This document shows, piece after piece, positions 1-5,781 of a DNA stretch of 6,108 nt. The number at the start of each line of letters is the position of its first letter. Position 1 is the stretch's first letter. The position numbers and the translations under genes are program-made. The DNA is from Dehalococcoidia bacterium (GTDB taxonomy: Bacteria > Chloroflexota > Dehalococcoidia > Lucifugimonadales > Lucifugimonadaceae), in NCBI GenBank assembly GCA_012270805.1, contig JAAXHR010000420.1:1-6108 (forward strand), written 5' to 3'. The notes beneath the pieces were generated by a model. That model saw nothing but the letters and a program-made list of their open reading frames with translations, made no database searches and was not told where the DNA came from.

Positions 1-756
1 CTTGAGCGAGGCGCACACATGTCGGACTGGTGGTCGGACATCAACTCGTTGCAGACATGGTCGCCGGAGCGGACGGGATATCCGACGCAGAAACCTTTAA
101 AGTTGCTGGAGAGAATCATCAAGTCGTCGAGTGCGAAGGGCGATGTGGTGCTGGATCCGTTTTGTGGGTGCGGTACAACGATGGTTGCGGCGGAACGGCT
201 CGGACGATCTTGGATAGGCATCGATGTGGAACCGATGGCGTTGAGCGTGTTGCGAGATCGATTCCGCATAGGGAGTTTTGGTGACGATTTTTCGGTTAGC
301 GGGTTGCCGTCAAGGAGTCCGGGCGATTTAACAGCATGGATTGAGATGGCCCAGAGCGATCCGCTGAGGTTTGAACGCGGGGTGATCAGCATGACTCCGC
401 AATGCGCTCCGTGGCGAAACCGGCAGGACGTTGGCAAGGGGATCGACGGCGTGGTATCGTTTTCGAGCGCTTTGGGAGGAATCTGCCACGCGGTTGTAAG
501 GGTCCTGGGCGGAAATGCGATCAACGGGTCGATACTGACTGACTTGAAGCGGACAGTGGATCGAGCGTTAGACGATGACGTCGTGGCGGGAATACTGGTC
601 ACCGCGCATGAGCCGAGCGGCGAGATGCTAAGTTCAGCCGGATCGGTTGGCGAGTCGGAAATCGATGGTCGAGTTTACCCAAGGCTCAGCATAGTGTCGC
701 TGGAAGAGTTGTTCCGGCGGATTGAGCGTAAGTCGGATCTGTTTCCGTTGGATTAG
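1..756 (+). CDS. DNA methyltransferase (N6-adenine/N4-cytosine type) with C-terminal restriction-endonuclease-like domain, 5'-truncated
   Basis: This is the C-terminal part of a site-specific DNA methyltransferase that uses S-adenosylmethionine. The reading frame is open to the left edge, so the Met at position 19 is probably internal; residue numbers here count from it. Seen: W-S-D-I (5-8), E-R-T-G-Y-P-T-Q-K-P (17-26), the SAM-binding motif D-P-F-C-G-C-G-T-T (46-54) and a G-R-S-W-I-G-I-D strand (62-69). The SAM motif lies C-terminal, so the DPPY catalytic motif should be upstream of the window (beta-type order). Residues about 84-235 resemble the PD-(D/E)xK-like domain fused to many such enzymes: G-I-D-G (141-144), D-L-K-R-T-V (175-180) and Y-P-R-L-S-I-V-S-L-E-E-L (220-231). 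The strand normally carrying Q-x-K reads R-V-L-G-G (161-165), so the catalytic Lys appears to be lost. The gene converges on the aldo/keto reductase. No partner restriction gene is visible, so it could be part of a restriction-modification system or a solitary methylase. Confidence 0.88.
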   Translation, partial: LERGAHMSDWWSDINSLQTWSPERTGYPTQKPLKLLERIIKSSSAKGDVVLDPFCGCGTTMVAAERLGRSWIGIDVEPMALSVLRDRFRIGSFGDDFSVSGLPSRSPGDLTAWIEMAQSDPLRFERGVISMTPQCAPWRNRQDVGKGIDGVVSFSSALGGICHAVVRVLGGNAINGSILTDLKRTVDRALDDDVVAGILVTAHEPSGEMLSSAGSVGESEIDGRVYPRLSIVSLEELFRRIERKSDLFPLD

Positions 757-764
757 ATGGCTAA

Positions 765-1709
765 CTATCGCGGCGCGGCGGAGTTGGCGAGAAGTTTTTT
801 GAGGATCTCCATGTGCTCGTCCGGGAGTGTTGGATTTTCGAATGCGGCGATGTTGTCTTCCAGGTGTCTGACGTTGGATGTTCCGGTTATGACGGTTGAG
901 ATGCCGGGATGGTCGGCGGCGAATTTGTATCCGGAGGCGATAATAGTCGGGGCATCCTCGGTGATTAGCCAATCTAGACCGTCTCGGAGTTTCGGATGAT
1001 CGACATCGATCTCGCCTTCGACGCGCCATTGATCTAGAAGCTGGTCGTATTCGTGCTGTCTGGTCAGGGTGAAGCGGACGGGCGCCATGTTTAGGATGGC
1101 GACGCCGTGTTTCTCGGCGAGAGGCAGTGCCTCCTTGGCCGCAACCTGGTTAAGGATTCCATATTTGAGCATGATGGTGTCCCAGACATCTGGATGTTCT
1201 TTGAGTGCAGTGACGGGAACCGTGTGTTTGGGGTCTTCGGTCATCATTTCGGAGAAGCCAATAAGTCGAATTTTGCCCTGCGCTTTAAGTTGCAGCATGG
1301 TTGGTGCGAATCGCTCGGTTATTTCGAAGTAGTTGGACTTTCGGATGCCGTGAATCTGCATGATATCGATGACATCGGTGTTGAAACGGCGCATGCTTCG
1401 CTCTACCGACGAAATGAGAGAATCCGTGTGAGGCAGTTTGCCGTCGGGCGTCTTCCATGTCCACTTGGTGGCGATGAGGAAAGAGTCGCGCGGTATGCCA
1501 TTGAGTGCTTGGCCGAGTTGCTCCTCGCTGTCACCGTAGTTGGCTGCGGTGTCGAACATGTTGATCCCGAGGTCCATAGCGCGAGCGATGAGGTTCCGGC
1601 GTTGTGCCGCGGTTAATCCAGCTGTTTTGCCGAACTGACTGGGACCACCGCCTCCGTAGGAAGCTAGCGATACTGGGATGCCGGATTTTCCTAGGGTGCG
1701 GTAGTACAT
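765..1709 (-). CDS. aldo/keto reductase
   Basis: This is a 314-residue NAD(P)H-dependent oxidoreductase of the aldo/keto reductase superfamily, a cytosolic (alpha/beta)8 barrel that reduces aldehydes or ketones. It begins M-Y-Y-R-T-L-G-K-S-G, typical of the family. The catalytic tetrad is readable: D53 in M-F-D-T-A, Y58 in N-Y-G, K82 in A-T-K-W and H120 in M-Q-I-H-G. The cofactor-binding C-terminal segment is G-I-S-T-V-I-T-G-T-S-N-V (269-280), followed by H-L-E-D-N. Length is normal and the protein looks complete and active; the substrate cannot be told. No clear Shine-Dalgarno sequence precedes the ATG, but the start fits the family N-terminus. It lies 60 bp downstream of the alcohol dehydrogenase on the same strand, so cotranscription is possible and would join two carbonyl/alcohol redox enzymes. 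Its stop is 8 bp from the convergent methyltransferase stop. Confidence 0.93.
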   Translation of the reverse strand: MYYRTLGKSGIPVSLASYGGGGPSQFGKTAGLTAAQRRNLIARAMDLGINMFDTAANYGDSEEQLGQALNGIPRDSFLIATKWTWKTPDGKLPHTDSLISSVERSMRRFNTDVIDIMQIHGIRKSNYFEITERFAPTMLQLKAQGKIRLIGFSEMMTEDPKHTVPVTALKEHPDVWDTIMLKYGILNQVAAKEALPLAEKHGVAILNMAPVRFTLTRQHEYDQLLDQWRVEGEIDVDHPKLRDGLDWLITEDAPTIIASGYKFAADHPGISTVITGTSNVRHLEDNIAAFENPTLPDEHMEILKKLLANSAAPR

Positions 1710-1769
1710 GTTGAATAAAACCCGTGTTGAGACGGTTACATCACCAGGTAACGCGTGGCATCGGTCTGC

Positions 1770-2822
1770 CTAGTCGTAGACCATGATGGCACGGCCCAGG
1801 ATTTCGCCGTTTTGGAGGTCGTTGCAGGCTTCGTTGATCTGGTCGAGCGTGTATCGGCGAGTTACCAGCTTGTCAAGGGGGAACTTGCCTTCTTGGTGCC
1901 AACGGAGGAACTGGTCAAAGTCCTTTTGGGGGTAGGTGGCGCCGAGGGAGCCACGGTACTGCTTCTGGTGGTACATGAACTGACCGGGGTCGACAGTCAT
2001 CTGGGGAGCTGGCATACCGATCAGAACCGCCATTCCGCCGTGGTTGTCGGCACCGGGGCCGCCTCCTCGGACGGATGGGAGAATCTGTTCGCTCGTTATT
2101 TGGAGACCAATGGCGTCGAACGCGTAGTCTGCGCCACCGCCAGTGATGTCGTGGATTGCTTCGATAGGATCGATTTTGGTGGCGTTGACGGTGTGAGTCG
2201 CGCCCATATCCTTCGCGTATTCGAGCTTGGAGTCATCGATGTCAATTGCGATGAGGGGATATGCCTCCAAGATGCTGGCCATTATGAGGGCGGAGGTTCC
2301 TACTCCGCCGATACCGTATATGGCTACTGAGTCGCCGGGGCGCACACGTGCGGTGTTGAGGACCGCGCCAGCGCCGGTGAGAACGGCGCATCCGACGATT
2401 GACGAAATGTCTTTGGGGTTGCCATCGTGGATGGGGATTACATATCCGCCCCATACCAGAGCGTCCTCGCCCCAGGTATAGGTTGTGCCGTTCAGAGGCT
2501 CTTCGCGGTAAGTCGCGCCGCTGGGTTCGGGCGTCCAACGTCCTTGGATCGGGTCTTTGGGGACCCAAGTCACGATCGCGAGGTCACCTTCCTTGACATG
2601 GGAGACTTCTGAGCCAACGGAGACGACGGTGCCAGTGCCTTCATGTCCGAGCAGTGATGGTGTCGGCGTCTGCGGGTTGTGCATCTGGTGTAGCTGCGAG
2701 TGGCATACGCCGCTGGAATGCAGTTTGACGTGTACTTGATCGGCACGAGGGTCGGGGATCTCGATCTCGTCGACCGCCAAGGGCTTACCGTGTTCCACGT
2801 GGATTGCTGCCCTGCTTCTCAT
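1770..2822 (-). CDS. zinc-dependent medium-chain alcohol dehydrogenase
   Basis: This is a 350-residue cytosolic NAD(P)-dependent alcohol dehydrogenase of the medium-chain (GroES-like plus Rossmann) family. Catalytic zinc ligands are present: C40 in G-V-C-H-S, H60-E61 in L-L-G-H-E-G-T-G and C145 in V-G-C-A-V-L-T-G. The dinucleotide-binding loop is G-I-G-G-V-G (170-175). The second-strand acidic residues in A-I-D-I-D-D (192-197) favour NAD over NADP. The segment from about 90 to 115, where class I/III enzymes carry four cysteines for the structural zinc, has none, so this protein should bind only the catalytic zinc. The C-terminus is normal (Y-T-L-D-Q-I-N-E-A near 324-332). An AGGAG ribosome-binding site at 2832-2836 lies 9 nt before the ATG and supports the start. 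The gene follows the lipoprotein by 125 bp and precedes the aldo/keto reductase by 60 bp. The physiological alcohol is unknown. Confidence 0.94.
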   Translation of the reverse strand: MRSRAAIHVEHGKPLAVDEIEIPDPRADQVHVKLHSSGVCHSQLHQMHNPQTPTPSLLGHEGTGTVVSVGSEVSHVKEGDLAIVTWVPKDPIQGRWTPEPSGATYREEPLNGTTYTWGEDALVWGGYVIPIHDGNPKDISSIVGCAVLTGAGAVLNTARVRPGDSVAIYGIGGVGTSALIMASILEAYPLIAIDIDDSKLEYAKDMGATHTVNATKIDPIEAIHDITGGGADYAFDAIGLQITSEQILPSVRGGGPGADNHGGMAVLIGMPAPQMTVDPGQFMYHQKQYRGSLGATYPQKDFDQFLRWHQEGKFPLDKLVTRRYTLDQINEACNDLQNGEILGRAIMVYD

Positions 2823-2878
2823 CTCAATGCGCTCCTGGCGTAGTTTGTCTCGTCGAAGTTTGGAGGCGTGTTCGCTAC

Positions 2879-2913
2879 CCGCAAATGATACGCGTTTGCG
2901 GAGCTATACGCGT
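2879..2913. promoter_or_regulatory. inverted repeat and paired ATACGCGT motifs upstream of the alcohol dehydrogenase gene
   Basis: The 125-bp gap before the dehydrogenase gene holds a perfect 7-bp inverted repeat, CCGCAAA (2879-2885) and TTTGCGG (2895-2901), with a 9-nt loop. It overlaps two direct copies of ATACGCGT (2888-2895 and 2906-2913), 18 bp apart start to start. No T-run follows the hairpin on the minus strand, so an intrinsic terminator for the lipoprotein gene is unlikely. A minus-strand TATCAT (2885-2890) could be a -10 element, but no matching -35 was found. A regulator-binding site is possible; this is inference. Confidence 0.35.
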
Positions 2914-2947
2914 CGTTATCAGACGCAATGCTCTGTGAGTTACCTGA

Positions 2948-2964
2948 TCACTGTCCGGCAGTGA
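2948..2964 (-). other. small hairpin over the lipoprotein stop codon
   Basis: TCACTG (2948-2953) and CAGTGA (2959-2964) form a perfect 6-bp stem with a 5-nt loop, and the stop codon lies in the stem. No T-run follows in the direction of transcription, so this is at best a weak or factor-assisted end signal, or chance. Confidence 0.2.
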
Positions 2965-3640
2965 GGTCCAGCGCTACATCGCACGCTTGCAACGAGCCCA
3001 GAAGCGGGGCTAGGGCCATCAGGTTCAAAGTCTGTGCCTGCTGCTCTTCAGTGATAGTGAAGAAATTCATGAGCATCTCGACACCAGCCTGTTCGACCAC
3101 GCATTCAGCATCTTCGGGCGTGATCTGGGCGACGATGGGTGCGAAACGTTCTGGCATCACCCCGCAGTGGGACAAAGGTTCGGCAGCTGCCAACAGATCG
3201 AGAATGTGCTGGTTTTCAGCATCAGTGCCAGAGGTTAGGGCTTCTATTGCTTCGAAAACCTTGGCGGCGGTTTCCGCGTCGGCATGCTCTTCGATGCAGG
3301 CCGCGTCGTGCGCTGACAGGCCTGAGGGGCTGATCTCGTCGATCGGTTCAGCTTCGGTTTCTTCAGGGACTTCGGTTGGTTCGGGGGGCGCTGTTGGAGG
3401 AACAGGCGTTGCAGTTGGCGGAACGGGAGTCGCGGTCGGAGGCACCGGGGTCGGTGTTGGCGGAACCGGAGTCGGAGTGGGAGGGACGGGTGTAGCGGTT
3501 GGCGGCACTGGTGTTGACGTAGGGGGTACTGGTGTTGCCGTGGGTTCAGGGGATGAGCAGGCGACGAGCAGTGTGGAGATTAGAGCGCTGACGAACGCTG
3601 CCATCAAGATTGTTTTGATTCTTCTGCGTTGCGGCTTCAT
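2948..3640 (-). CDS. putative lipoprotein with Pro/Thr heptad linker and duplicated two-cysteine helical domain
   Basis: This 230-residue exported protein has no recognised function. The N-terminus is a lipoprotein signal peptide: basic K-P-Q-R-R-R-I-K, a hydrophobic stretch (11-26) and lipobox L-V-A-C with the lipidated Cys at 28. Residues 34-82 are seven exact-length copies of T-x-T-P-V-P-P, probably an extended linker holding the next part off the membrane. After an acidic stretch (89-102) come two similar units. Unit 1 (about 108-161) contains D-A-A-C-I-E-E and ends C-G-V; unit 2 (about 173-222) contains D-A-E-C-V-V-E and ends C-D-V. Each has two cysteines about 40-44 residues apart in a sequence that looks helical, which suggests one disulfide per unit (inference). 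AGGAG at 3646-3650, 5 nt before the ATG, supports the start. The gene is 28 bp downstream of the CinA-family gene and is likely in its operon. Confidence 0.85.
   Translation of the reverse strand: MKPQRRRIKTILMAAFVSALISTLLVACSSPEPTATPVPPTSTPVPPTATPVPPTPTPVPPTPTPVPPTATPVPPTATPVPPTAPPEPTEVPEETEAEPIDEISPSGLSAHDAACIEEHADAETAAKVFEAIEALTSGTDAENQHILDLLAAAEPLSHCGVMPERFAPIVAQITPEDAECVVEQAGVEMLMNFFTITEEQQAQTLNLMALAPLLGSLQACDVALDLTAGQ
3395..3541 (-). repeat. seven tandem 21-bp units encoding a T-x-T-P-V-P-P heptad
   Basis: These 147 bp are exactly seven 21-bp units inside the lipoprotein gene, encoding residues 34-82. The third position of the last four codons (P-V-P-P) and the third threonine codon varies freely between units, while the protein motif is kept; the second heptad position alternates among Ala, Ser and Pro. 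The units have thus drifted at silent sites rather than arisen by a recent slippage expansion. The array codes for a cell-surface linker and is not CRISPR. Confidence 0.95.
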
Positions 3641-3668
3641 GTCGTCTCCTATCAGTGCGGTTTGGTTT

Positions 3669-4904
3669 TCAGACTCGTTGTTTTAGCAGGTGTTGGCGTA
3701 GGGCACCAAAAGCATACATCGCGGCTCTTCGGCGGTCGGGCGCGCCGCTGCCGGCGGATCTGACATGACGCATTTCGGACTTGCTTGCATCGCAGACGAC
3801 GATGTATGTGTCGCCTCTTGCGAGGTTTTCTGCGCTGCCTTCAGCTTCGGGTATGCCGTGTACGGCGATGCCGAGAGTTGCGCCGGAATGTTCACGGATG
3901 GCGTTTGCGAGAGCGTTTGCGCGCTCTTCTCCGGTCTTCGTTTCGGAGTTGTCATTGCCGATCAGGCGGTCGCGGGGCACGTCGGTGTTGGCGACGATTG
4001 CTTCAAGGAACCGGTCGCCGGCGGATGTTCGCATGGAATCGGAGACCGCGCCGCCGCTGAGGTCTTCGTAGACGGCCACGGTGGCGTTGCGTTGTCGGAG
4101 CATGTCGCCAATGACGCTCTCGATGGTTTCGTCGTCTGTACCGAAGATGTGGTTTCCGAGAAGCCTTCGCACTTCAGCTTCGACTGGCTCGATGAGGGCG
4201 TTTGCAGCTTCGACGGTTGCTGCGCGTGCGGCAATACGGACGTCAACTTGGCCGGGGCGAGCTAGAACCCCAACTGTTGGGTTGGATGATTCAACGATGA
4301 GATGGCCGATCTCGTGGTCAACGGCACTCTCGCCCAGATCGGCTACTTTGAGGACGCGGTAGTGGATGGTCTCGCCGAGGTCGTATTTTTTCCGGAGGTA
4401 GGGGATGATTTCGTTGGTGATCAGCCACTTCATTTCGAAGGGAACACCCGGGAGACTGATGATCGTGCCTTTTTCGGATTCGACTATGAAGGCGGGGGCG
4501 GTGCCGTTGGGGTTTCGGATCACTCTAGCGCCATCTGGGATCTGTGCTTGACGTTCGTTGTTTTTCGTAAGGATGAAGCCGCGGTTTTGGAATCGTTCGC
4601 GCAGTTCGGTCAGGGAGTCCGGGTCGGTTACGACGCGGGCACCGAAGACTTCCGCTACCGCCTCGCGCGTCAGATCGTCTTGGGTTGGGCCAATGCCGCC
4701 ACCGGTAATTACGACATCGGCGCGATTTAGCGCGATGCGAAGGACTTCGGTCATACGGTTCAGGTTGTCGCCGACGCACGACTTGTAGAAGACATTTGCG
4801 CCGTTTTCGGCGAGGCGTTGGGAAATCCACGCGGAGTTAGTATCGACGATTTGACCCAGCAAGAGTTCGGAGCCAATTGAGACGATCTCAACGTTTACTG
4901 ACAT
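3669..4904 (-). CDS. cinA: CinA-family protein (MoaB/Mog-like domain plus degenerate amidase-like C-terminus)
   Basis: This cytosolic protein belongs to the CinA family, whose N-terminal domain (COG1058) is linked to ADP-ribose pyrophosphatase activity and whose C-terminal domain deamidates nicotinamide mononucleotide in NAD salvage. The N-terminal domain is well conserved: I-G-S-E-L-L-L-G-Q-I-V-D-T-N (10-23), V-G-D-N (44-47), G-G-G-I-G-P-T-Q-D-D-L-T-R-E (68-81) and L-P-G-V-P-F-E-M (151-158). The C-terminal region (about 262-411) has the right length but reads E-D-L-S-G-G (280-285) where active enzymes have E-S-C-T-G-G, and H-G-I-P-E-A-E-G (349-356) where they have T-G-x-A-G-P-x-G-G. The Y-S-N-E-x-K segment is not recognisable. 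Deamidase activity is therefore doubtful. The start was chosen by homology, since family members begin just before E-I-V-S-I-G. An in-frame ATG 15 codons upstream (position 4949) would give 426 residues; neither start has a strong Shine-Dalgarno sequence. Probably cotranscribed with the lipoprotein gene 28 bp downstream. Confidence 0.9.
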   Translation of the reverse strand: MSVNVEIVSIGSELLLGQIVDTNSAWISQRLAENGANVFYKSCVGDNLNRMTEVLRIALNRADVVITGGGIGPTQDDLTREAVAEVFGARVVTDPDSLTELRERFQNRGFILTKNNERQAQIPDGARVIRNPNGTAPAFIVESEKGTIISLPGVPFEMKWLITNEIIPYLRKKYDLGETIHYRVLKVADLGESAVDHEIGHLIVESSNPTVGVLARPGQVDVRIAARAATVEAANALIEPVEAEVRRLLGNHIFGTDDETIESVIGDMLRQRNATVAVYEDLSGGAVSDSMRTSAGDRFLEAIVANTDVPRDRLIGNDNSETKTGEERANALANAIREHSGATLGIAVHGIPEAEGSAENLARGDTYIVVCDASKSEMRHVRSAGSGAPDRRRAAMYAFGALRQHLLKQRV

Positions 4905-5019
4905 CTTTGTGGTTCCGCCGACAACAATGGTTTCTGCGCCGAGTTCCATTATGCACGAAACGCGTTAAGCAGACCGAAGGCGCGTCCTTCTGGGTTTTCA
5001 GGAAATATCGCGTTGCGAT

Positions 5020-5048
5020 TTGACAAAACATTGGATAGGATGTATGTT
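5020..5048 (+). promoter_or_regulatory. sigma-70-type promoter for the terminase-like gene
   Basis: A consensus -35 box TTGACA (5020-5025) is followed, after an ideal 17-bp spacer, by TATGTT (5043-5048), which matches the -10 consensus at four of six positions including the key T, A and final T. It lies about 45 bp before the ATG at 5092, leaving room for a short leader with a GAGGAGA ribosome-binding site (5078-5084). The -10 box is embedded in a palindrome, which suggests repression. Confidence 0.55.
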
Positions 5049-5062
5049 CTAATTAGAACGTA
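5043..5062. promoter_or_regulatory. palindromic putative operator overlapping the -10 box
   Basis: The sequence TATGTTCTAATTAGAACGTA is a 20-bp inverted repeat with one mismatched pair; its core GTTCTAATTAGAAC (5046-5059) is perfectly self-complementary. It covers the -10 element and the likely transcription start, the usual place for a repressor operator. The half-sites GTTC/GAAC recall SOS boxes, but the orientation (GTTC-N6-GAAC) differs from the GAAC-N4-GTTC box of Gram-positive LexA, so the cognate regulator is unknown. The helix-turn-helix protein encoded downstream is one candidate (inference). Confidence 0.55.
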
Positions 5063-5091
5063 AGTTTGATGATGAGTGAGGAGATATAGAT

Positions 5092-5778
5092 ATGACCACC
5101 CAGATTTTGGAAAGACCAGTTGAACGGCAAGAACGAAGGTACACGCCTAGAAAGAGCGTTGAGGCGGCACGCGAGGTCGGGTTGCCCAATGAGTTCGACA
5201 TTGAATCTGAACTGGGGCTCCTTGCTCGCGACAACTCAGAATTGATCAGCGATCGTGAGGAGTTAGGGCAGCGCATAATGCAGTCGGCGGTATCGGACGA
5301 TGGGGACTCTTTTGCGGTGAAGTGCCGTTCGGTACGCCAAACGACCGACTTTGCGACACCGATGCGGAGCATGTTGCTCACCTTGTCCTCTGCATTCGGC
5401 GGCATCAGTGCCACGGTTTCGCCTTCGTTGAACCTGAACACGTGGCCGGCGATGGACATGTTGGTTTCAGCGCTGGAAAAGGCCGGGGCGGGAGAGCTAT
5501 GGCAACCGATCGGTGAGCGCAGCATCGCGGTTGGGGCTGCGCGTCACGTCTTCGTCAGCGTGGACAATCCGATCCGCGATGATTCGACACGGGTGTTCCC
5601 CAACTTGTTGTTCGAAGTTGCGGGTGCGCACATGATCGATCCGGAGTGGTTCGACCGGACTGTTGCACCCCGGTGCCGAGACAAGTCGTTGACGTTCGTG
5701 TATTACGGTCAGTCTGGGTTTGCCGGATCGTTGTTCGAGAGGGTCTGGGAAGACAGCCAGTTTCGAGGGCAGGTCTGA
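5092..5778 (+). CDS. terminase-large-subunit-like protein lacking both Walker motifs
   Basis: This 228-residue protein has a weak but extended resemblance, by eye, to the ATPase half of phage large terminases, the motors that pump DNA into capsids. The correspondences are V-R-Q-T (81-84) where terminases have R-Q-x-G-K, G-G-I-S-A-T-V-S-P-S (103-112) for the strand following, N-L-L-F-E-V (171-176) for the Walker B strand, then I-D-P-E-W-F (182-187) and V-Y-Y-G-Q-S-G (203-209) for the ATPase coupling strand. The essential residues are missing: the Gly-Lys of Walker A reads T-D (85-86), and the acidic D-E-A-x-D of Walker B reads A-G-A-H-M (177-181). There is no nuclease domain after it. ATP hydrolysis is therefore not expected. 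No transmembrane segment or signal peptide is seen. The first 70 residues are charged and unrecognised. GAGGAGA lies 7 nt before the ATG, the promoter is good, and the ORF is unbroken, so expression is likely. The next gene starts 3 bp after the stop. The family call is tentative; the gene itself is secure. Confidence 0.8.
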   Translation: MTTQILERPVERQERRYTPRKSVEAAREVGLPNEFDIESELGLLARDNSELISDREELGQRIMQSAVSDDGDSFAVKCRSVRQTTDFATPMRSMLLTLSSAFGGISATVSPSLNLNTWPAMDMLVSALEKAGAGELWQPIGERSIAVGAARHVFVSVDNPIRDDSTRVFPNLLFEVAGAHMIDPEWFDRTVAPRCRDKSLTFVYYGQSGFAGSLFERVWEDSQFRGQV

Positions 5779-5781
5779 GCG

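Noticed and set aside
1107..1616. Plus-strand open frame antisense to the aldo/keto reductase
   Set aside because: The reductase on the minus strand has a full catalytic tetrad and family length, so the antisense frame is a by-product of its codon pattern.
1755..2330. Plus-strand open frame antisense to the alcohol dehydrogenase
   Set aside because: No recognisable domain, and the minus-strand frame carries clear zinc and NAD-binding motifs.
3395..3541. Regular short repeats as a CRISPR array
   Set aside because: The 21-bp units are contiguous, without spacers, and are in-frame coding heptads.
2928..3686. Long plus-strand open frame of 252 codons rich in Gly-Val repeats
   Set aside because: It is antisense to the lipoprotein gene; its Gly/Val repeats are the mirror of the Pro/Thr heptads, and it has no ribosome-binding site or recognisable motifs.
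3765..4265. Plus-strand open frame of 166 codons antisense to the cinA C-terminal region
   Set aside because: Considered because the CinA C-terminus is degenerate, but the frame lacks any domain or ribosome-binding site and the minus-strand frame is continuous with a well-conserved N-terminal domain.
4976..4990. GAAGG/CCTTC 5-bp hairpin upstream of cinA as a terminator or attenuator
   Set aside because: The stem is short, no T-run follows on either strand, and such stems are common by chance.
5046..5059. Palindrome as a canonical Gram-positive LexA (SOS) box
   Set aside because: The canonical box is GAAC-N4-GTTC; here the half-sites are in the opposite arrangement with a 6-bp centre, so a direct assignment is not justified.
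5049..5525. Minus-strand open frame of 158 codons overlapping the terminase-like gene
   Set aside because: The plus-strand gene has a promoter, ribosome-binding site and coupled downstream gene; the minus frame has none.
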